Assembly: GCF_052078665.1 (NCBI RefSeq)
Contig: NZ_JBQJIK010000041.1
Location: 1 to 64,000, forward strand
DNA from: Inquilinus sp052078665
Lineage (GTDB): Bacteria; Pseudomonadota; Alphaproteobacteria; DSM-16000; Inquilinaceae
DNA length: 64,000 nucleotides
Direction: 5' to 3'
Shown here: positions 15,934 through 25,028 of the stretch, in pieces
Layout: each line of letters begins with the position of its first letter
Position numbering within the stretch: the first letter of the stretch is position 1
Made by a program: the position numbers and the translations under genes
The notes under the pieces: generated by a model
Told to the model about the DNA's origin: nothing
Seen by the model: only the letters and a program-made list of their open reading frames with translations
Databases searched by the model: none

Positions 15934-16362
15934 AACTCCCTAACCTCGCCAAGGTTGGGATCGAGTGTTCGAATCCCTTCGCCCGCGCCGGTTTTTCCAG
16001 GAAAATCAAAGCGTTAAGACGATGCTGCGGTGGCGGTCTCTTCGCGTTTTCAGCGCTGGACACCACCGGGACACCATCGTCGCGCGCCAGAAAATGCCCC
16101 CAAAACGGGACTCAACATGGCGGCGGATGCTGCGCTTCTGGCACCGTCCAGTCGACTGCAATGGTGAGCCGCAGCCGGACCTGGTCAACTGTTTGGGAAT
16201 GCGGTGATTGCTCGGTTCGGCATCAACGATCCCCGGGTTGCTCAAGGAGGTGGCCGGGCGGCGGCTCTCAGTGCCCTCGGGATCTGCGATTCGTGGCGGT
16301 TTCTACCTTGGGGAAGGGTCTCTATAATCGCCCGGGCGCTGGCTCACGACGAGGAGTGCAGC
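15934..16362. other. gene-poor region after the tRNA, with a tRNA-end-like repeat and the AraC promoter
   Basis: No convincing gene is present. GAGTG-TTCGAATCCC-TTCGCCCGCGCC (15963-15989) resembles the 3' end of the adjacent tRNA-Leu (15902-15932) or of another tRNA. Just before and within it, GGGAT (15957-15961) pairs with ATCCC (15973-15977), and a T5 run follows at 15992. Base composition from 15990 to 16200 is lower in GC than elsewhere. A perfect TATAAT (16323-16328) lies 35 bases before the AraC gene, without a clear -35. It may be an old integration scar at the tRNA. Confidence 0.5.
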
Positions 16363-17259
16363 ATGGGAGGCTTCGGAGTCGAGGAGACGCACGGCATCCT
16401 GCTGCGCGAGGAGAACGAGACCCTCGCGTCGAGCAGCCCGCTCGGCTGGCGCTCGGTGTTCACCTCCGTGCAGCGCGAGAAGCCCTTCGAGGATGCCTAC
16501 AAGGCCCTGCCCGACCACCTGATCATCCTGCATCTCGACGGCTATGTCCGGGTCGACCGCTGGCTCGGCATCAGCCGCGAGAGCCGGATGATTGCGCCGG
16601 GCGGCACCTTCATGGTGCCGGGCGGGGTGGATTTCCGCGTCCGCCTGAACGACCCGCTCTCCACCGCCCATTTCTACATCCGCCGGGCGGTGCTGGAGGA
16701 GGTGGCGCAGGACCTCTACAAGGGCGACCCCGACCGGCTGGAGTTCCTGCCGCGGATCGGCGACGCCGACCCGCTGATCGAGCGGCTGATCCTGTCGCTG
16801 CGCGACGAGATCCAGGCGCCCAGCGCCTTCGGCGAGACCCTGGTCGACTACACTGCCCGGCTGATCGGCGCCCGGCTGATCCGCAACCACTCGTCCAACG
16901 AGGCGAAGGTACGGCTGGAGGTGGCGGCGCCCAGCGATCTGCAGCGCAAGATCGCCCGCGTCACCGAATTCGTGCAGTCGAACCTGCACCGGTCGATCCA
17001 GCTCGAGGACATGGCGGCGGTGCTGGAGCTCAGCGTGTCGCAGCTCTCGGCCCTGTTCCGCAAGGGGCTGGGCCAGCCGCCGCACCGCTTCCTGCTGAAC
17101 CTGCGCGTCGCCCGCGCCCGCGAGATGCTGGCGACCACCGACCTGCCGATCGCCGAGATCGCCCTGGCCTGCGGCTTCTCGCACCAGGAGCACATGACCC
17201 GGATGTTCCGGCGCGAGATCGGCGTGACCCCGGGCGCGTACCGCCGCTCCATTTCCTGA
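16363..17259 (+). CDS. AraC-family regulator of the hydroxyquinol/aromatic operon
   Basis: A 298-residue activator. The N-terminal part is an effector/dimerisation domain (about 1-180) of the type found in aromatic-responsive AraC proteins. The C-terminal double helix-turn-helix (about 195-295) reads LEDMAAVLELSVSQLSALFRKGLG and IAEIALACGFSHQEHMTRMFRRE in sequence order. The ATG at 16363 has GAGGAG six bases upstream, and TATAAT lies 35 bases upstream. It is oriented with the catabolic operon beginning at 17387, so it is the likely inducer-dependent activator. The inducer is not predictable. Confidence 0.9.
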   Translation: MGGFGVEETHGILLREENETLASSSPLGWRSVFTSVQREKPFEDAYKALPDHLIILHLDGYVRVDRWLGISRESRMIAPGGTFMVPGGVDFRVRLNDPLSTAHFYIRRAVLEEVAQDLYKGDPDRLEFLPRIGDADPLIERLILSLRDEIQAPSAFGETLVDYTARLIGARLIRNHSSNEAKVRLEVAAPSDLQRKIARVTEFVQSNLHRSIQLEDMAAVLELSVSQLSALFRKGLGQPPHRFLLNLRVARAREMLATTDLPIAEIALACGFSHQEHMTRMFRREIGVTPGAYRRSIS

Positions 17260-17275
17260 TCCATCGCCGGCGTTT

Positions 17276-17304
17276 CGTGCAGCCCGCATAAGCGATCCGT
17301 GCAG
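17276..17304 (+). promoter_or_regulatory. direct repeats, candidate AraC-type binding site
   Basis: CGTGCAG occurs at 17276-17282 and again at 17298-17304, spaced 22 bp (two helical turns), with a partial third copy CGTGCGC at 17311. This is the spacing expected for an AraC-family activator. It lies 83 bases before the maleylacetate reductase ATG. Confidence 0.4.
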
Positions 17305-17386
17305 GAAAGGCGTGCGCCATCCGGCGCAAGCTCCCTCCCGTGGCAATGCAGCCTTCGCGCTGCGACCCAGGGGAGACCGCGCCGCC

Positions 17387-18445
17387 ATGCAGGGATTCGT
17401 CTACGAGGCGCTGCCGGCGCGGGTCGTGTTCGGCCACGGCACCTTCCGCCAGCTGCCGGACGAGGTGGCGCGGCTGGGCCTCGAACGGGCCCTGGTGCTG
17501 GCCACGCCGCAGCAGGCGCAGGAGGCGGAGCGGATCGCCGCCACCCTCGGCGGCCGGTCGGTCGGCACCTTCGCCGAGGCGACGATGCACACCCCGGTCG
17601 AGGTCACCGAGCGGGCGATGCAGGTGGTGGCGGCGCGCGGCGCGGACGGGGTGATCGCCGTCGGCGGCGGCTCCACCACCGGCCTCGGCAAGGCGATCGC
17701 CCTGCGCTCCGACCTGCCGCAGATCGTGGTGCCGACCACCTATGCCGGCTCCGAGATGACGCCGATCCTGGGCGAGACCGTGGCCGGGCGGAAGACGACA
17801 CAGCGATCGTCGCGGATCCTGCCCGAGGTGGTGATCTACGATGTCGACCTGACCCTGACCCTGCCGGCCGGCCTGTCCGGCACCTCCGGCATCAACGCCA
17901 TCGCCCACGCGGTCGAGGGGCTGTACGCCCGCGACGCCAACCCGATCATGTCGCTGATGGCGGAGGAGGGGATCCGCGCCCTGGCCTGCGCCCTGCCGAA
18001 GATCGCGCAGGACCCGCTGGATCGCGCCGCCCGCGGCGACGCGCTGTACGGCGCCTTCCTGTGCGGCGCCGTGCTCGGGGCGGTCGGCATGGCGCTGCAC
18101 CACAAGCTGTGCCACACGCTGGGCGGCAGCTTCGACCTGCCGCATGCCGAGACCCACACCGTCGTGCTGCCGCACGCTTTGGCCTACAACGCCGCCGCGG
18201 CGCCGCAGGCCACGGCGCGGATCGCCCGGGCGCTGGGCGCCGAGGACGCGCCGCGGGCGCTGCACGACCTGGCCGGCCGGGTCGGCGCGCCGCGAGCGCT
18301 GCGCGAGCTGGGCATGCCCGAATCCGGCATCGCCGAGGCAACGGAGATCGCGCTGGCCAACCCCTACTGGAACCCGGCGCCGCTGGAGCGCGGCCGGATC
18401 GAGGCGCTGATCCGCCGCGCCTGGGACGGGTCGCCGCCAGCCTGA
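17387..18445 (+). CDS. maleylacetate reductase
   Basis: A 352-residue member of the iron-containing alcohol dehydrogenase superfamily, maleylacetate reductase branch (MacA/TfdF type). It reduces maleylacetate to 3-oxoadipate with NAD(P)H. Visible marks are FVYEALPARVVFGHGT at the start, the nucleotide motif GGGSTTGLGKAIAL, PTTYAGSEMTPILGET, and the histidine-rich core MALHHKLCHTLGGSFDLPHAETH. First gene of the operon that ends with hydroxyquinol dioxygenase, whose product is its substrate. The ATG at 17387 is preceded by AGGGGAG. Confidence 0.92.
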   Translation: MQGFVYEALPARVVFGHGTFRQLPDEVARLGLERALVLATPQQAQEAERIAATLGGRSVGTFAEATMHTPVEVTERAMQVVAARGADGVIAVGGGSTTGLGKAIALRSDLPQIVVPTTYAGSEMTPILGETVAGRKTTQRSSRILPEVVIYDVDLTLTLPAGLSGTSGINAIAHAVEGLYARDANPIMSLMAEEGIRALACALPKIAQDPLDRAARGDALYGAFLCGAVLGAVGMALHHKLCHTLGGSFDLPHAETHTVVLPHALAYNAAAAPQATARIARALGAEDAPRALHDLAGRVGAPRALRELGMPESGIAEATEIALANPYWNPAPLERGRIEALIRRAWDGSPPA

Positions 18446-18480
18446 GCCGCGCCCGAACAAACATGACAGGGAGGAAACCA

Positions 18481-19800
18481 ATGAACCGCATCACACGCGG
18501 CCGGATGTCCCGCCGGGACCTGCTGAAGACCTCGGCCGTGATCGGCCTGGCGGCCGGATCGACGCCGCTGTTCGCCCCGGCGGCCCGGGCGGCGCAGAGC
18601 ATCAAGCTGGGCTATGTCAGCCCGCGCAGCGGCCCGCTGGCCGCCTTCGGCGAGGCCGACGACTTCGTCATCCGCGGCTTCCTCGACACGGTGAAGGGCG
18701 GGCTCGACCTCGGCGGTTCCAACTACGCCGTCGAGGTCGTGGTCAAGGACAGCCAGTCCAACCCGAACCGCGCGGCGGAGGTGACCAAGGAGCTGATCGT
18801 CACCGACGAGGTCGACATGGTCCTGGTGTCCTCGACGCCGGAGACCACCAATCCGGTGGCGACGCAATGCGAGATCGAGGAGGTGCCCTGCATCTCCACC
18901 GTCGCGCCGTGGCAGCCCTATTTCATCGGCCGGCAGGGCAATCCGGGCGACCCGGCCTCGTGGAAACCGTTCAACAGCACCTTCCACTTCTTCTGGGGGC
19001 TGGAGGATGTGATCGCGGTCTTCACCAACATGTGGGGCCAGCTGCAGACCAACAAATCGGTCGGCGGGCTGTTTCCGAACGATGGCGACGGCAACGCCTG
19101 GGGCGACCCGACCGTCGGGTTCCCGCCGGTGCTGTCGAAGCTGGGCTACAGGCTGACCGACCCCGGCCGCTACCAGAACCTGACCGACGACTTCTCGGCC
19201 CAGATCTCCGCCTTCCGCGCGGCCGAGACCGAGATCCTGACCGGCGTGGTGATCCCGCCGGACTTCACCACCTTCTGGACCCAGGCCAGCCAGCGCGGAT
19301 TCAGGCCGAAGGCGGCTTCGGTCGGCAAGGCGCTGCTGTTCCCGGTCGCGCTCGAGGCGCTCGGCAAGGCGGGGCACAACCTGTCGTCGGAGGTCTGGTG
19401 GACGCCGACGCACCCGTTCAAGTCGTCGTTGACCGGGGCGCCCGCCTCGGCCTTCGGCGAGGCCTACCAGCAGGCGACCGGCAAGCCCTGGACCCAGCCG
19501 ATCGGCTTCGCCCATGCGCTGTTCGAGTTGGCGGTCGACGCGCTGAAGCGCTCCGCCGACCCGAAGGATCCGGCCGCCAACATCGCCGCGATCGGCGCGG
19601 CCGACCTGCACACCCTGGTCGGGCCGATCAAGTTCGGCCAGGACAACGTGCCGCCCTTCGCCCGCAAGAACGTCGCCAAGACGCCGCTGGTCGGCGGCCA
19701 GTGGCGGCTGGGCGCCGACGGCAAATACCAGATCATCGTCACCGACAACCAGACGGCGCCGGAGATCCCGGCCGGTGGCCGGATGGAAGCGATCGGCTGA
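18481..19800 (+). CDS. ABC transporter substrate-binding protein, branched-chain-amino-acid (type I) family
   Basis: A 439-residue periplasmic binding protein. A twin-arginine signal (SRRDLLK at about 10-16, hydrophobic stretch, PAARAAQ) is followed by a Peripla_BP_6 fold (IKLGYVSPRSGPLAAFGEAD at maturity). It is unusually tryptophan/phenylalanine-rich for a Leu/Ile/Val binder (SWKPFNSTFHFFWG, FTTFWTQ), consistent with an aromatic ligand, though this is inference. It sits between maleylacetate reductase and its own ATPase/permease genes, so it is likely dedicated to the compound degraded by this operon. AGGGAGG precedes the ATG. Confidence 0.9.
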   Translation: MNRITRGRMSRRDLLKTSAVIGLAAGSTPLFAPAARAAQSIKLGYVSPRSGPLAAFGEADDFVIRGFLDTVKGGLDLGGSNYAVEVVVKDSQSNPNRAAEVTKELIVTDEVDMVLVSSTPETTNPVATQCEIEEVPCISTVAPWQPYFIGRQGNPGDPASWKPFNSTFHFFWGLEDVIAVFTNMWGQLQTNKSVGGLFPNDGDGNAWGDPTVGFPPVLSKLGYRLTDPGRYQNLTDDFSAQISAFRAAETEILTGVVIPPDFTTFWTQASQRGFRPKAASVGKALLFPVALEALGKAGHNLSSEVWWTPTHPFKSSLTGAPASAFGEAYQQATGKPWTQPIGFAHALFELAVDALKRSADPKDPAANIAAIGAADLHTLVGPIKFGQDNVPPFARKNVAKTPLVGGQWRLGADGKYQIIVTDNQTAPEIPAGGRMEAIG

Positions 19801-19804
19801 GGCC

Positions 19805-20521
19805 ATGCTTCTCGCCCTCCAGGATTTGCACAAGGCGTATGGCTCGCTGGTGGTCACCGACGGCGTGTCGCTGTCGGTGGCGGAGGGCGAGGCGCTCGGC
19901 GTGATCGGCCCGAACGGCGCCGGCAAGACCACGCTGTTCGGCCTGATCACCGGCGCCGTCCGCCCCGATGCCGGCAGCATCCGGCTGGATGGGCAGGACA
20001 TCACCGCGCTGCCGGCGGCGCGGCGCTGCCTCGCCGGCATCTGCCGGTCGCACCAGATCCCGCATCCGTTCGAGCAGCTGACCGTGTTCGAGAACCTGCT
20101 GGTCGCCGCCTGCTTCGGCCGCCGCATGCGCGAGGCTGAGGCCGCCGACTGGTGCGCCGAGGTGCTGGAGTTGACCGGCCTGCTGCCCAAGGCCAACCGG
20201 CCCGGCGGGTCGCTGACCCTGCTCGACCGCAAGCGGCTGGAGTTGGCGCGGGCCCTGGCCACCCGGCCGCGCCTGCTGCTGCTCGACGAGATCGCCGGCG
20301 GCCTGACCGAGGCCGAATGCCATGCGCTGGTCGGCACGGTCGGCGCCATCCACCAGGGCGGCACCACCATCATCTGGATCGAGCACATCGTGCACGCCCT
20401 GCTGGCCGTGGTCGGCCGCCTGACCGTGCTGAACTTCGGCCGCAAGATCGCCGAGGGCGAGGCGCGCGGCGTGATGGACCTCGCCGAGGTGCGCGAGATC
20501 TATCTCGGCTCGCCGGTCTAG
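19805..20521 (+). CDS. LivG-like ABC ATPase
   Basis: A 238-residue ATP-binding subunit of a branched-chain-type ABC importer. Walker A is GPNGAGKTTLF and Walker B LLLLDEIAGGLT, with the LivG-type histidine in WIEHIVHAL. The signature loop reads GSLTLLDRKRLELARAL rather than LSGGQ or the usual LivG LSYGxQ, a marked deviation. It starts 4 bases after the binding-protein stop and is followed 9 bases later by the LivF-like gene, so it is part of the same operon. Confidence 0.9.
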   Translation: MLLALQDLHKAYGSLVVTDGVSLSVAEGEALGVIGPNGAGKTTLFGLITGAVRPDAGSIRLDGQDITALPAARRCLAGICRSHQIPHPFEQLTVFENLLVAACFGRRMREAEAADWCAEVLELTGLLPKANRPGGSLTLLDRKRLELARALATRPRLLLLDEIAGGLTEAECHALVGTVGAIHQGGTTIIWIEHIVHALLAVVGRLTVLNFGRKIAEGEARGVMDLAEVREIYLGSPV

Positions 20522-20530
20522 GGGCGCGCC

Positions 20531-21232
20531 ATGGCCCTGCTCGACATCGACACCCTCGACGCCTTCTACGGCGACTTCCAGGCGCTGTTCGGCCTGGGCC
20601 TCGCGGTCGAGGCCGGTGAGACCCTCGCCATCATCGGCGCCAACGGCGCCGGCAAGTCGACGCTGCTGAAGGCGATCACCGGGCTGGTCCCGGCCGGGCG
20701 CGAGGCGATCCGCTTCGACGGCCAGGCGATCGGCGGCCTGCCGGCGGCCGACATCATGAAGCGCGGCATCGCCATGGTGCCGGAGGGACGCAAGCTGTTC
20801 CCGTCGCTGACGGTGGAGGAGAACCTGCTGGTCGGCGGCTGGGGCCGCCGCGGCTCCGGCCGCTGGACGCTCGACGCCGTCTACGGGCTGTTCCCGGTGC
20901 TCGGCGAACGCCGCCGCAACCCTGGCACCGCCCTGTCCGGCGGGCAGCAGCAGATGGCGGCGATCGGTCGGGCGCTGATGTCCAACCCGGCGCTGCTGCT
21001 GTGCGACGAGATCTCGCTCGGCCTGGCCCCGATCGTGATCCGCGACATCTACGCCGCCCTGCCGGCGATCCGGGCCGAGGGCACCGCAGTGGTGCTGGTC
21101 GAGCAGGACATCGTCCAGGCCCTGGCCGTCGCCGACCGCGTGATCTGCCTGCAGGAGGGCAGGGCGACGCTGGCAGGCCGCCCCGCCGACCTCACCCGCG
21201 CCGCCATCCAGGCGGCCTATTTCGGGCATTGA
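20531..21232 (+). CDS. LivF-like ABC ATPase
   Basis: A 233-residue ATP-binding subunit. Walker A GANGAGKSTLLKA, a canonical signature LSGGQQQMAAIGRAL, Walker B LLLCDEISLGLAP and switch region VLVEQDI are all intact. It would pair with the LivG-like subunit in the importer. The stop is separated from the LivH-like start by only five bases. Confidence 0.92.
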   Translation: MALLDIDTLDAFYGDFQALFGLGLAVEAGETLAIIGANGAGKSTLLKAITGLVPAGREAIRFDGQAIGGLPAADIMKRGIAMVPEGRKLFPSLTVEENLLVGGWGRRGSGRWTLDAVYGLFPVLGERRRNPGTALSGGQQQMAAIGRALMSNPALLLCDEISLGLAPIVIRDIYAALPAIRAEGTAVVLVEQDIVQALAVADRVICLQEGRATLAGRPADLTRAAIQAAYFGH

Positions 21233-21237
21233 CCGCC

Positions 21238-22110
21238 ATGGTCCTCACCCTCCTCGATGTCGTGATCCAGGGCGTCCTGCTGGGCGGGCTCTACGCCCTG
21301 TTCGCCGCCGGGCTGTCGCTGATCTTCGGCGTGATGCGGCTGGTCAACCTGGCGCATGGCGACCTGATCGTGCTGGCCGCCTTCCTGGTCCTGGCCCTGA
21401 CCCGCGGGCTCGGCCTCGACCTGCTGCCGGCGGCGCTGCTGTCGCTGCCGATCATGTTCGCGGCCGGCTATGCGCTGCAGCGCGGCGTGCTGCAGCCGGT
21501 GCTGGGCCAGGGCATCCTGCCGCCGCTGCTGACCACCTTCGGCCTGTCGATCATCCTGCAGAACGGCCTGCTGGAGGGCTTCTCGGCCGACAGCCAGCGC
21601 CTGGCCGCGGGCGCGATCGAGACCGCGTCGCTACCGCTCGGCGGCGGCCTGGCCATCGGCGTGCTGCCGCTCATGACCTTCGCTGCCGCGGTGCTGGTCA
21701 TCCTCGGCCTCAACGCCGTGTTCTACGCCACGCCGCTGGGCCGCGCCTTCCGCGCCGTGTCGGACGACCCGGTGACGGCGCAGCTGATGGGCATCGACCC
21801 GCGCCGGCTGTTCGGCCTGGCCATGGGGCTGGCGCTGATGGTCTCGGCGGTCGCGGCGGTGTTCTTCGGCATCCGCGCCAATTTCGACCCGACCATCGGC
21901 CCGGCCCGGCTGATCTTCGCCTTCGAGGCGGTGATCATCGGCGGCCTCGGCAGCCTGTGGGGCACCCTGGCAGGCGGCGTCGTGCTCGGCATCGCCCAGA
22001 CGCTCGGCGCCGCGATCGACCCGGAATGGCAGCTACTGGCCGGTCATGTCGCCTTCCTGATCGTCCTCGTGCTCCGCCCGCGCGGCCTGTTCCCGCGCGC
22101 CGGCGACTGA
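21238..22110 (+). CDS. LivH-like ABC permease
   Basis: A 290-residue inner-membrane permease with about eight hydrophobic segments. Family marks are GGLYALFAAGLSLIFGVMRLVNLAHGD near the N-terminus and FAFEAVIIGGLGSLWGTLAGGVVLG near the C-terminus. It forms the channel with the LivM-like subunit. The start at ATG 21238 places it immediately after the LivF-like stop; longer upstream reading is the other gene in another frame. Confidence 0.92.
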   Translation: MVLTLLDVVIQGVLLGGLYALFAAGLSLIFGVMRLVNLAHGDLIVLAAFLVLALTRGLGLDLLPAALLSLPIMFAAGYALQRGVLQPVLGQGILPPLLTTFGLSIILQNGLLEGFSADSQRLAAGAIETASLPLGGGLAIGVLPLMTFAAAVLVILGLNAVFYATPLGRAFRAVSDDPVTAQLMGIDPRRLFGLAMGLALMVSAVAAVFFGIRANFDPTIGPARLIFAFEAVIIGGLGSLWGTLAGGVVLGIAQTLGAAIDPEWQLLAGHVAFLIVLVLRPRGLFPRAGD

Positions 22111-22121
22111 GAGAGAAAGCC

Positions 22122-23237
22122 ATGTCCCTGCTGACCCAGGACACTCTGCTCCCCGCGGCCCCACGGCACTGGCGCGTCGCCACCCGCACCCGGCTTTCGA
22201 CCGCCGCCGGCATCGCTGCGCTGGTGCTGGTGGCGGCCCTCGCCGTCCTCCCGCTGGTCGCCGGGCGCGGGCTGGTGCAGGAGCTGTTCTTCGTCTTCAC
22301 CATGCTGGCGCTGGCGCAGTGCTGGAACCTGCTGGCGGGCTTCGCCGGGCTGGTCTCGGTCGGCCAGCAGGCCTATGTCGGGCTCGGCGCCTATCTGCTG
22401 TTCGCCGCCACCGTCACCGCCGGCATCGACCCGATCGTGGCGATCCCGCTGGCCGGCGTCGCCGCCGCGATCATCGCCGTGCCCACCGCCTTCGTCGTGT
22501 TTCGGCTGCGCGGCGCCTATTTCGCCATCGGCACCTGGGTGGTGGCCGAGGTGTTCCGGCTGGTCCTGGCCCAGGTCAAGGTCCTGGGCGGCGGCACCGG
22601 CATGTCGCTGCCGCGCGAGGCCACCAACGACAGCTGGGTGGTGCAGGCGACCGCCGACCTGCTGGGCCTGCGCGCCGCGGCGGCCCGCGACGTCGCCTGC
22701 TACTGGCTGGCGCTGCTGCTCGCGGCCGGCACCGTCGGCCTGGTCTACGCCCTGCTGCGCTCGCGCCGCGGCCTGGCCCTGGCCGCGATCCGCGACAGCG
22801 AGCCGGCGGCGCTGTCGGTCGGGGTCGACGCCTTCCGGCTCAAGGTCGGGGTCTATCTGGTCGCCGCCTTCGGCACCGGGCTGACCGGGGCGCTGATCTA
22901 CTTCCAGAAGGCCCGGATCTCGCCCGACGCCGCCTTCTCGGTGCTCGACTGGACCGCCACCGTCCTGTTCATCGTCGTGATCGGCGGCATCGGCACGATC
23001 GAAGGCCCGATCCTCGGCGTCATCGTCTTCACCCTGCTGCAGGACCAGCTGGCCGGCTTCGGCAGCTGGTACCTGATGCTGCTCGGCCTGCTCGCCATCC
23101 TGGTCATGCGCCTCTTCCCGAAGGGGCTCTGGGGCATGGTGGCGGAGCGCTTCGACCTGCACCTGTTCCCGATCCGCCGCCGTCTCGTCCTGCCGGTCGC
23201 CGGTGCATCTGAGAAAACCAAAGGAGGAACGCCATGA
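22122..23237 (+). CDS. LivM-like ABC permease
   Basis: A 371-residue inner-membrane permease with about ten hydrophobic segments. Family marks are QCWNLLAGFAGLVSVGQQAYVGLGAY, the conserved loop RLRGAYFAIGTWVVAEVFR, and the EAA-like AIRDSEPAALSVGVD. Its stop codon overlaps the start of the monooxygenase gene (ATGA at 23234-23237), so transport and catabolism genes are translationally coupled. Confidence 0.92.
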   Translation: MSLLTQDTLLPAAPRHWRVATRTRLSTAAGIAALVLVAALAVLPLVAGRGLVQELFFVFTMLALAQCWNLLAGFAGLVSVGQQAYVGLGAYLLFAATVTAGIDPIVAIPLAGVAAAIIAVPTAFVVFRLRGAYFAIGTWVVAEVFRLVLAQVKVLGGGTGMSLPREATNDSWVVQATADLLGLRAAAARDVACYWLALLLAAGTVGLVYALLRSRRGLALAAIRDSEPAALSVGVDAFRLKVGVYLVAAFGTGLTGALIYFQKARISPDAAFSVLDWTATVLFIVVIGGIGTIEGPILGVIVFTLLQDQLAGFGSWYLMLLGLLAILVMRLFPKGLWGMVAERFDLHLFPIRRRLVLPVAGASEKTKGGTP

Positions 23238-25003
23238 TCGAGACCGATGTGCTGATCGTCGGGTCCGGCCCCGCCGGCTCCGCCGCGGCCCTGGCGCTGT
23301 CGACCTACGGCATCCGCAACATGGTGGTGACCAAGTACCGCTGGCTGGCCGACACGCCGCGCGCCCACATCACCAACCAGCGGACCATGGAGGTGCTGCG
23401 CGACTTCGGCGTCGAGGACGAGGTGAACCAGAAGCGGGCCCACCAGAACCTGATGGGCAACAACGTGTTCTGCACCTCGCTGGCGGGGGAGGAGATCGGC
23501 CGCCTGTACTCCTGGGGCAACCATCCGAGCCGGATGGCGGACTACACCCTGGCCTCGCCGACCACGATCTGCGACGTGCCGCAGAACCTGATGGAGCCGA
23601 TCCTGCTGTCCAACGCCGCTTCGCGCGGCTCGCGGGTGCGCTTCGACACCGAATACCTGTCGCTGGCGCAGGATGCCGACGGCGTCACCGCCACGGTGCG
23701 CGACCGGCTGTCCGGCCACGACTACCAGATCCGCGCGAAATACCTGGTCGGTGCCGATGGCGGCCGGTCGCAGGTGGCGCAGGACATCGGGCTGCCGATG
23801 CAGGGCAAGATGGGCGTCGCCGGGTCGATGAACATCGTGTTCGAGGCCGACCTGTCGCGCTACGTCGCCCACCGCCCCAGCGTGCTGTACTGGGTGCTGC
23901 AGCCGGGCGCCAATATCGGCGGCATCGGCATGGGGCTGGTGCGCATGGTGCGGCCCTGGACCGAATGGCTGATCGTCTGGGGCTACGACATCAGCCAGCC
24001 GCCGCCGGAAATGACCGACGCGCTGGCGACCGAGGTGGCGCACAACCTGATCGGCGACCAGACCATCCCGATCAAGGTCAAGTCGCACAGCCTGTGGACG
24101 GTCAACCACCAGTTCGCTTTGTCGAACACGGCCGGCCGGGTGTTCTGCATGGGCGACGCGGTGCATCGCCACCCGCCGTCGAACGGCCTCGGCTCCAACA
24201 CCTCGATCCAGGACGCCTTCAACCTGGCCTGGAAGCTGGCCTATGTGCTGCAGGGCAAGGCCGACCCGTCGCTGCTGGCCAGCTACGATGCCGAGCGGTC
24301 GCCGGTGGCGCGCCAGATCGTCGAGCGCGCCAACAAGTCGATCGAGGAGTTCGGGCCGATCTTCGACAGCCTCGGCCTGCTGTCGACCAGCGACCCCGAG
24401 CAGATGAAGCGCAACATGGAGGCGCGCAAGGACGCGACGCCCGAGGCGGCGGCGCAGCGCGAGCGGCTGCGCCAGGCGATCGCCCACAAATCCTACGAGT
24501 TCAACTGCCACGGTGTGGAGATGAACCAGCGCTACCGCTCCGCCGTCATCGTGCCGGACGGCACGGACGAGCCGGACTGGGCGCGCGACCGCGAGCTGTA
24601 CTACCACCCCACCACCTGGCCCGGCGCCCGGCTGCCGCATCTCTGGCTCGAGCGCGACGGCCGGCGGCTGTCGACCCTCGATGTCTGCGGCCATGGCCGC
24701 TTCACCGTGCTGACCGGCATCGGCGGCGAGGCCTGGGTCGCGGCAGCGCAGGCCATCGCGGCCGAGCGCGGCCTCCCGATCGACGCCCATGTCATCGGCC
24801 CGGGCCGGGAGCTGGCCGATGTGTTCGGCGACTGGGCCGAGATGCGCGAGACCAACGAGACCGGCTGCGTCCTGGTGCGCCCCGACCACCATGTCGCTTT
24901 CAGGGCCCAGGCCGTCACATCCACCGCCCATGCCGATCTCGAGGCCGCGGTGCTGCGCATCCTCGGCCGCGCCCCGGCCGCCCGCCGCACCGTGGCCGCC
25001 TGA
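23234..25003 (+). CDS. FAD-dependent phenol monooxygenase, TfdB (2,4-dichlorophenol 6-monooxygenase)-like
   Basis: A 589-residue flavoprotein aromatic hydroxylase. The dinucleotide motif GSGPAGSAAA starts at residue 10 and the FAD-ribityl motif is GRVFCMGDAVHRHPPSNGLGSNTSIQDAFNLAWKLA in the middle (given as key segments GDAVHRHPP and SIQDAFNLAWK). The C-terminal thioredoxin-like domain has STLDVCGHGRFTVLTGIGGEAW. Length and motifs match TfdB closely, including PTPRAHITNQRTME-like residues. In this operon it most likely hydroxylates a resorcinol-type or chlorinated phenol to feed hydroxyquinol formation; the actual phenol is unknown. Confidence 0.9.
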   Translation: MIETDVLIVGSGPAGSAAALALSTYGIRNMVVTKYRWLADTPRAHITNQRTMEVLRDFGVEDEVNQKRAHQNLMGNNVFCTSLAGEEIGRLYSWGNHPSRMADYTLASPTTICDVPQNLMEPILLSNAASRGSRVRFDTEYLSLAQDADGVTATVRDRLSGHDYQIRAKYLVGADGGRSQVAQDIGLPMQGKMGVAGSMNIVFEADLSRYVAHRPSVLYWVLQPGANIGGIGMGLVRMVRPWTEWLIVWGYDISQPPPEMTDALATEVAHNLIGDQTIPIKVKSHSLWTVNHQFALSNTAGRVFCMGDAVHRHPPSNGLGSNTSIQDAFNLAWKLAYVLQGKADPSLLASYDAERSPVARQIVERANKSIEEFGPIFDSLGLLSTSDPEQMKRNMEARKDATPEAAAQRERLRQAIAHKSYEFNCHGVEMNQRYRSAVIVPDGTDEPDWARDRELYYHPTTWPGARLPHLWLERDGRRLSTLDVCGHGRFTVLTGIGGEAWVAAAQAIAAERGLPIDAHVIGPGRELADVFGDWAEMRETNETGCVLVRPDHHVAFRAQAVTSTAHADLEAAVLRILGRAPAARRTVAA

Positions 25004-25028
25004 TGCAGAGACCAAGGGAGAACCCCCG

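Noticed and set aside
15626..16066. minus-strand open frame across the tRNA-Leu gene
   Set aside because: The GLEPALPRDADFKSAVSTGSTTSA-type translation is the familiar shadow of a tRNA-Leu gene, not a protein.
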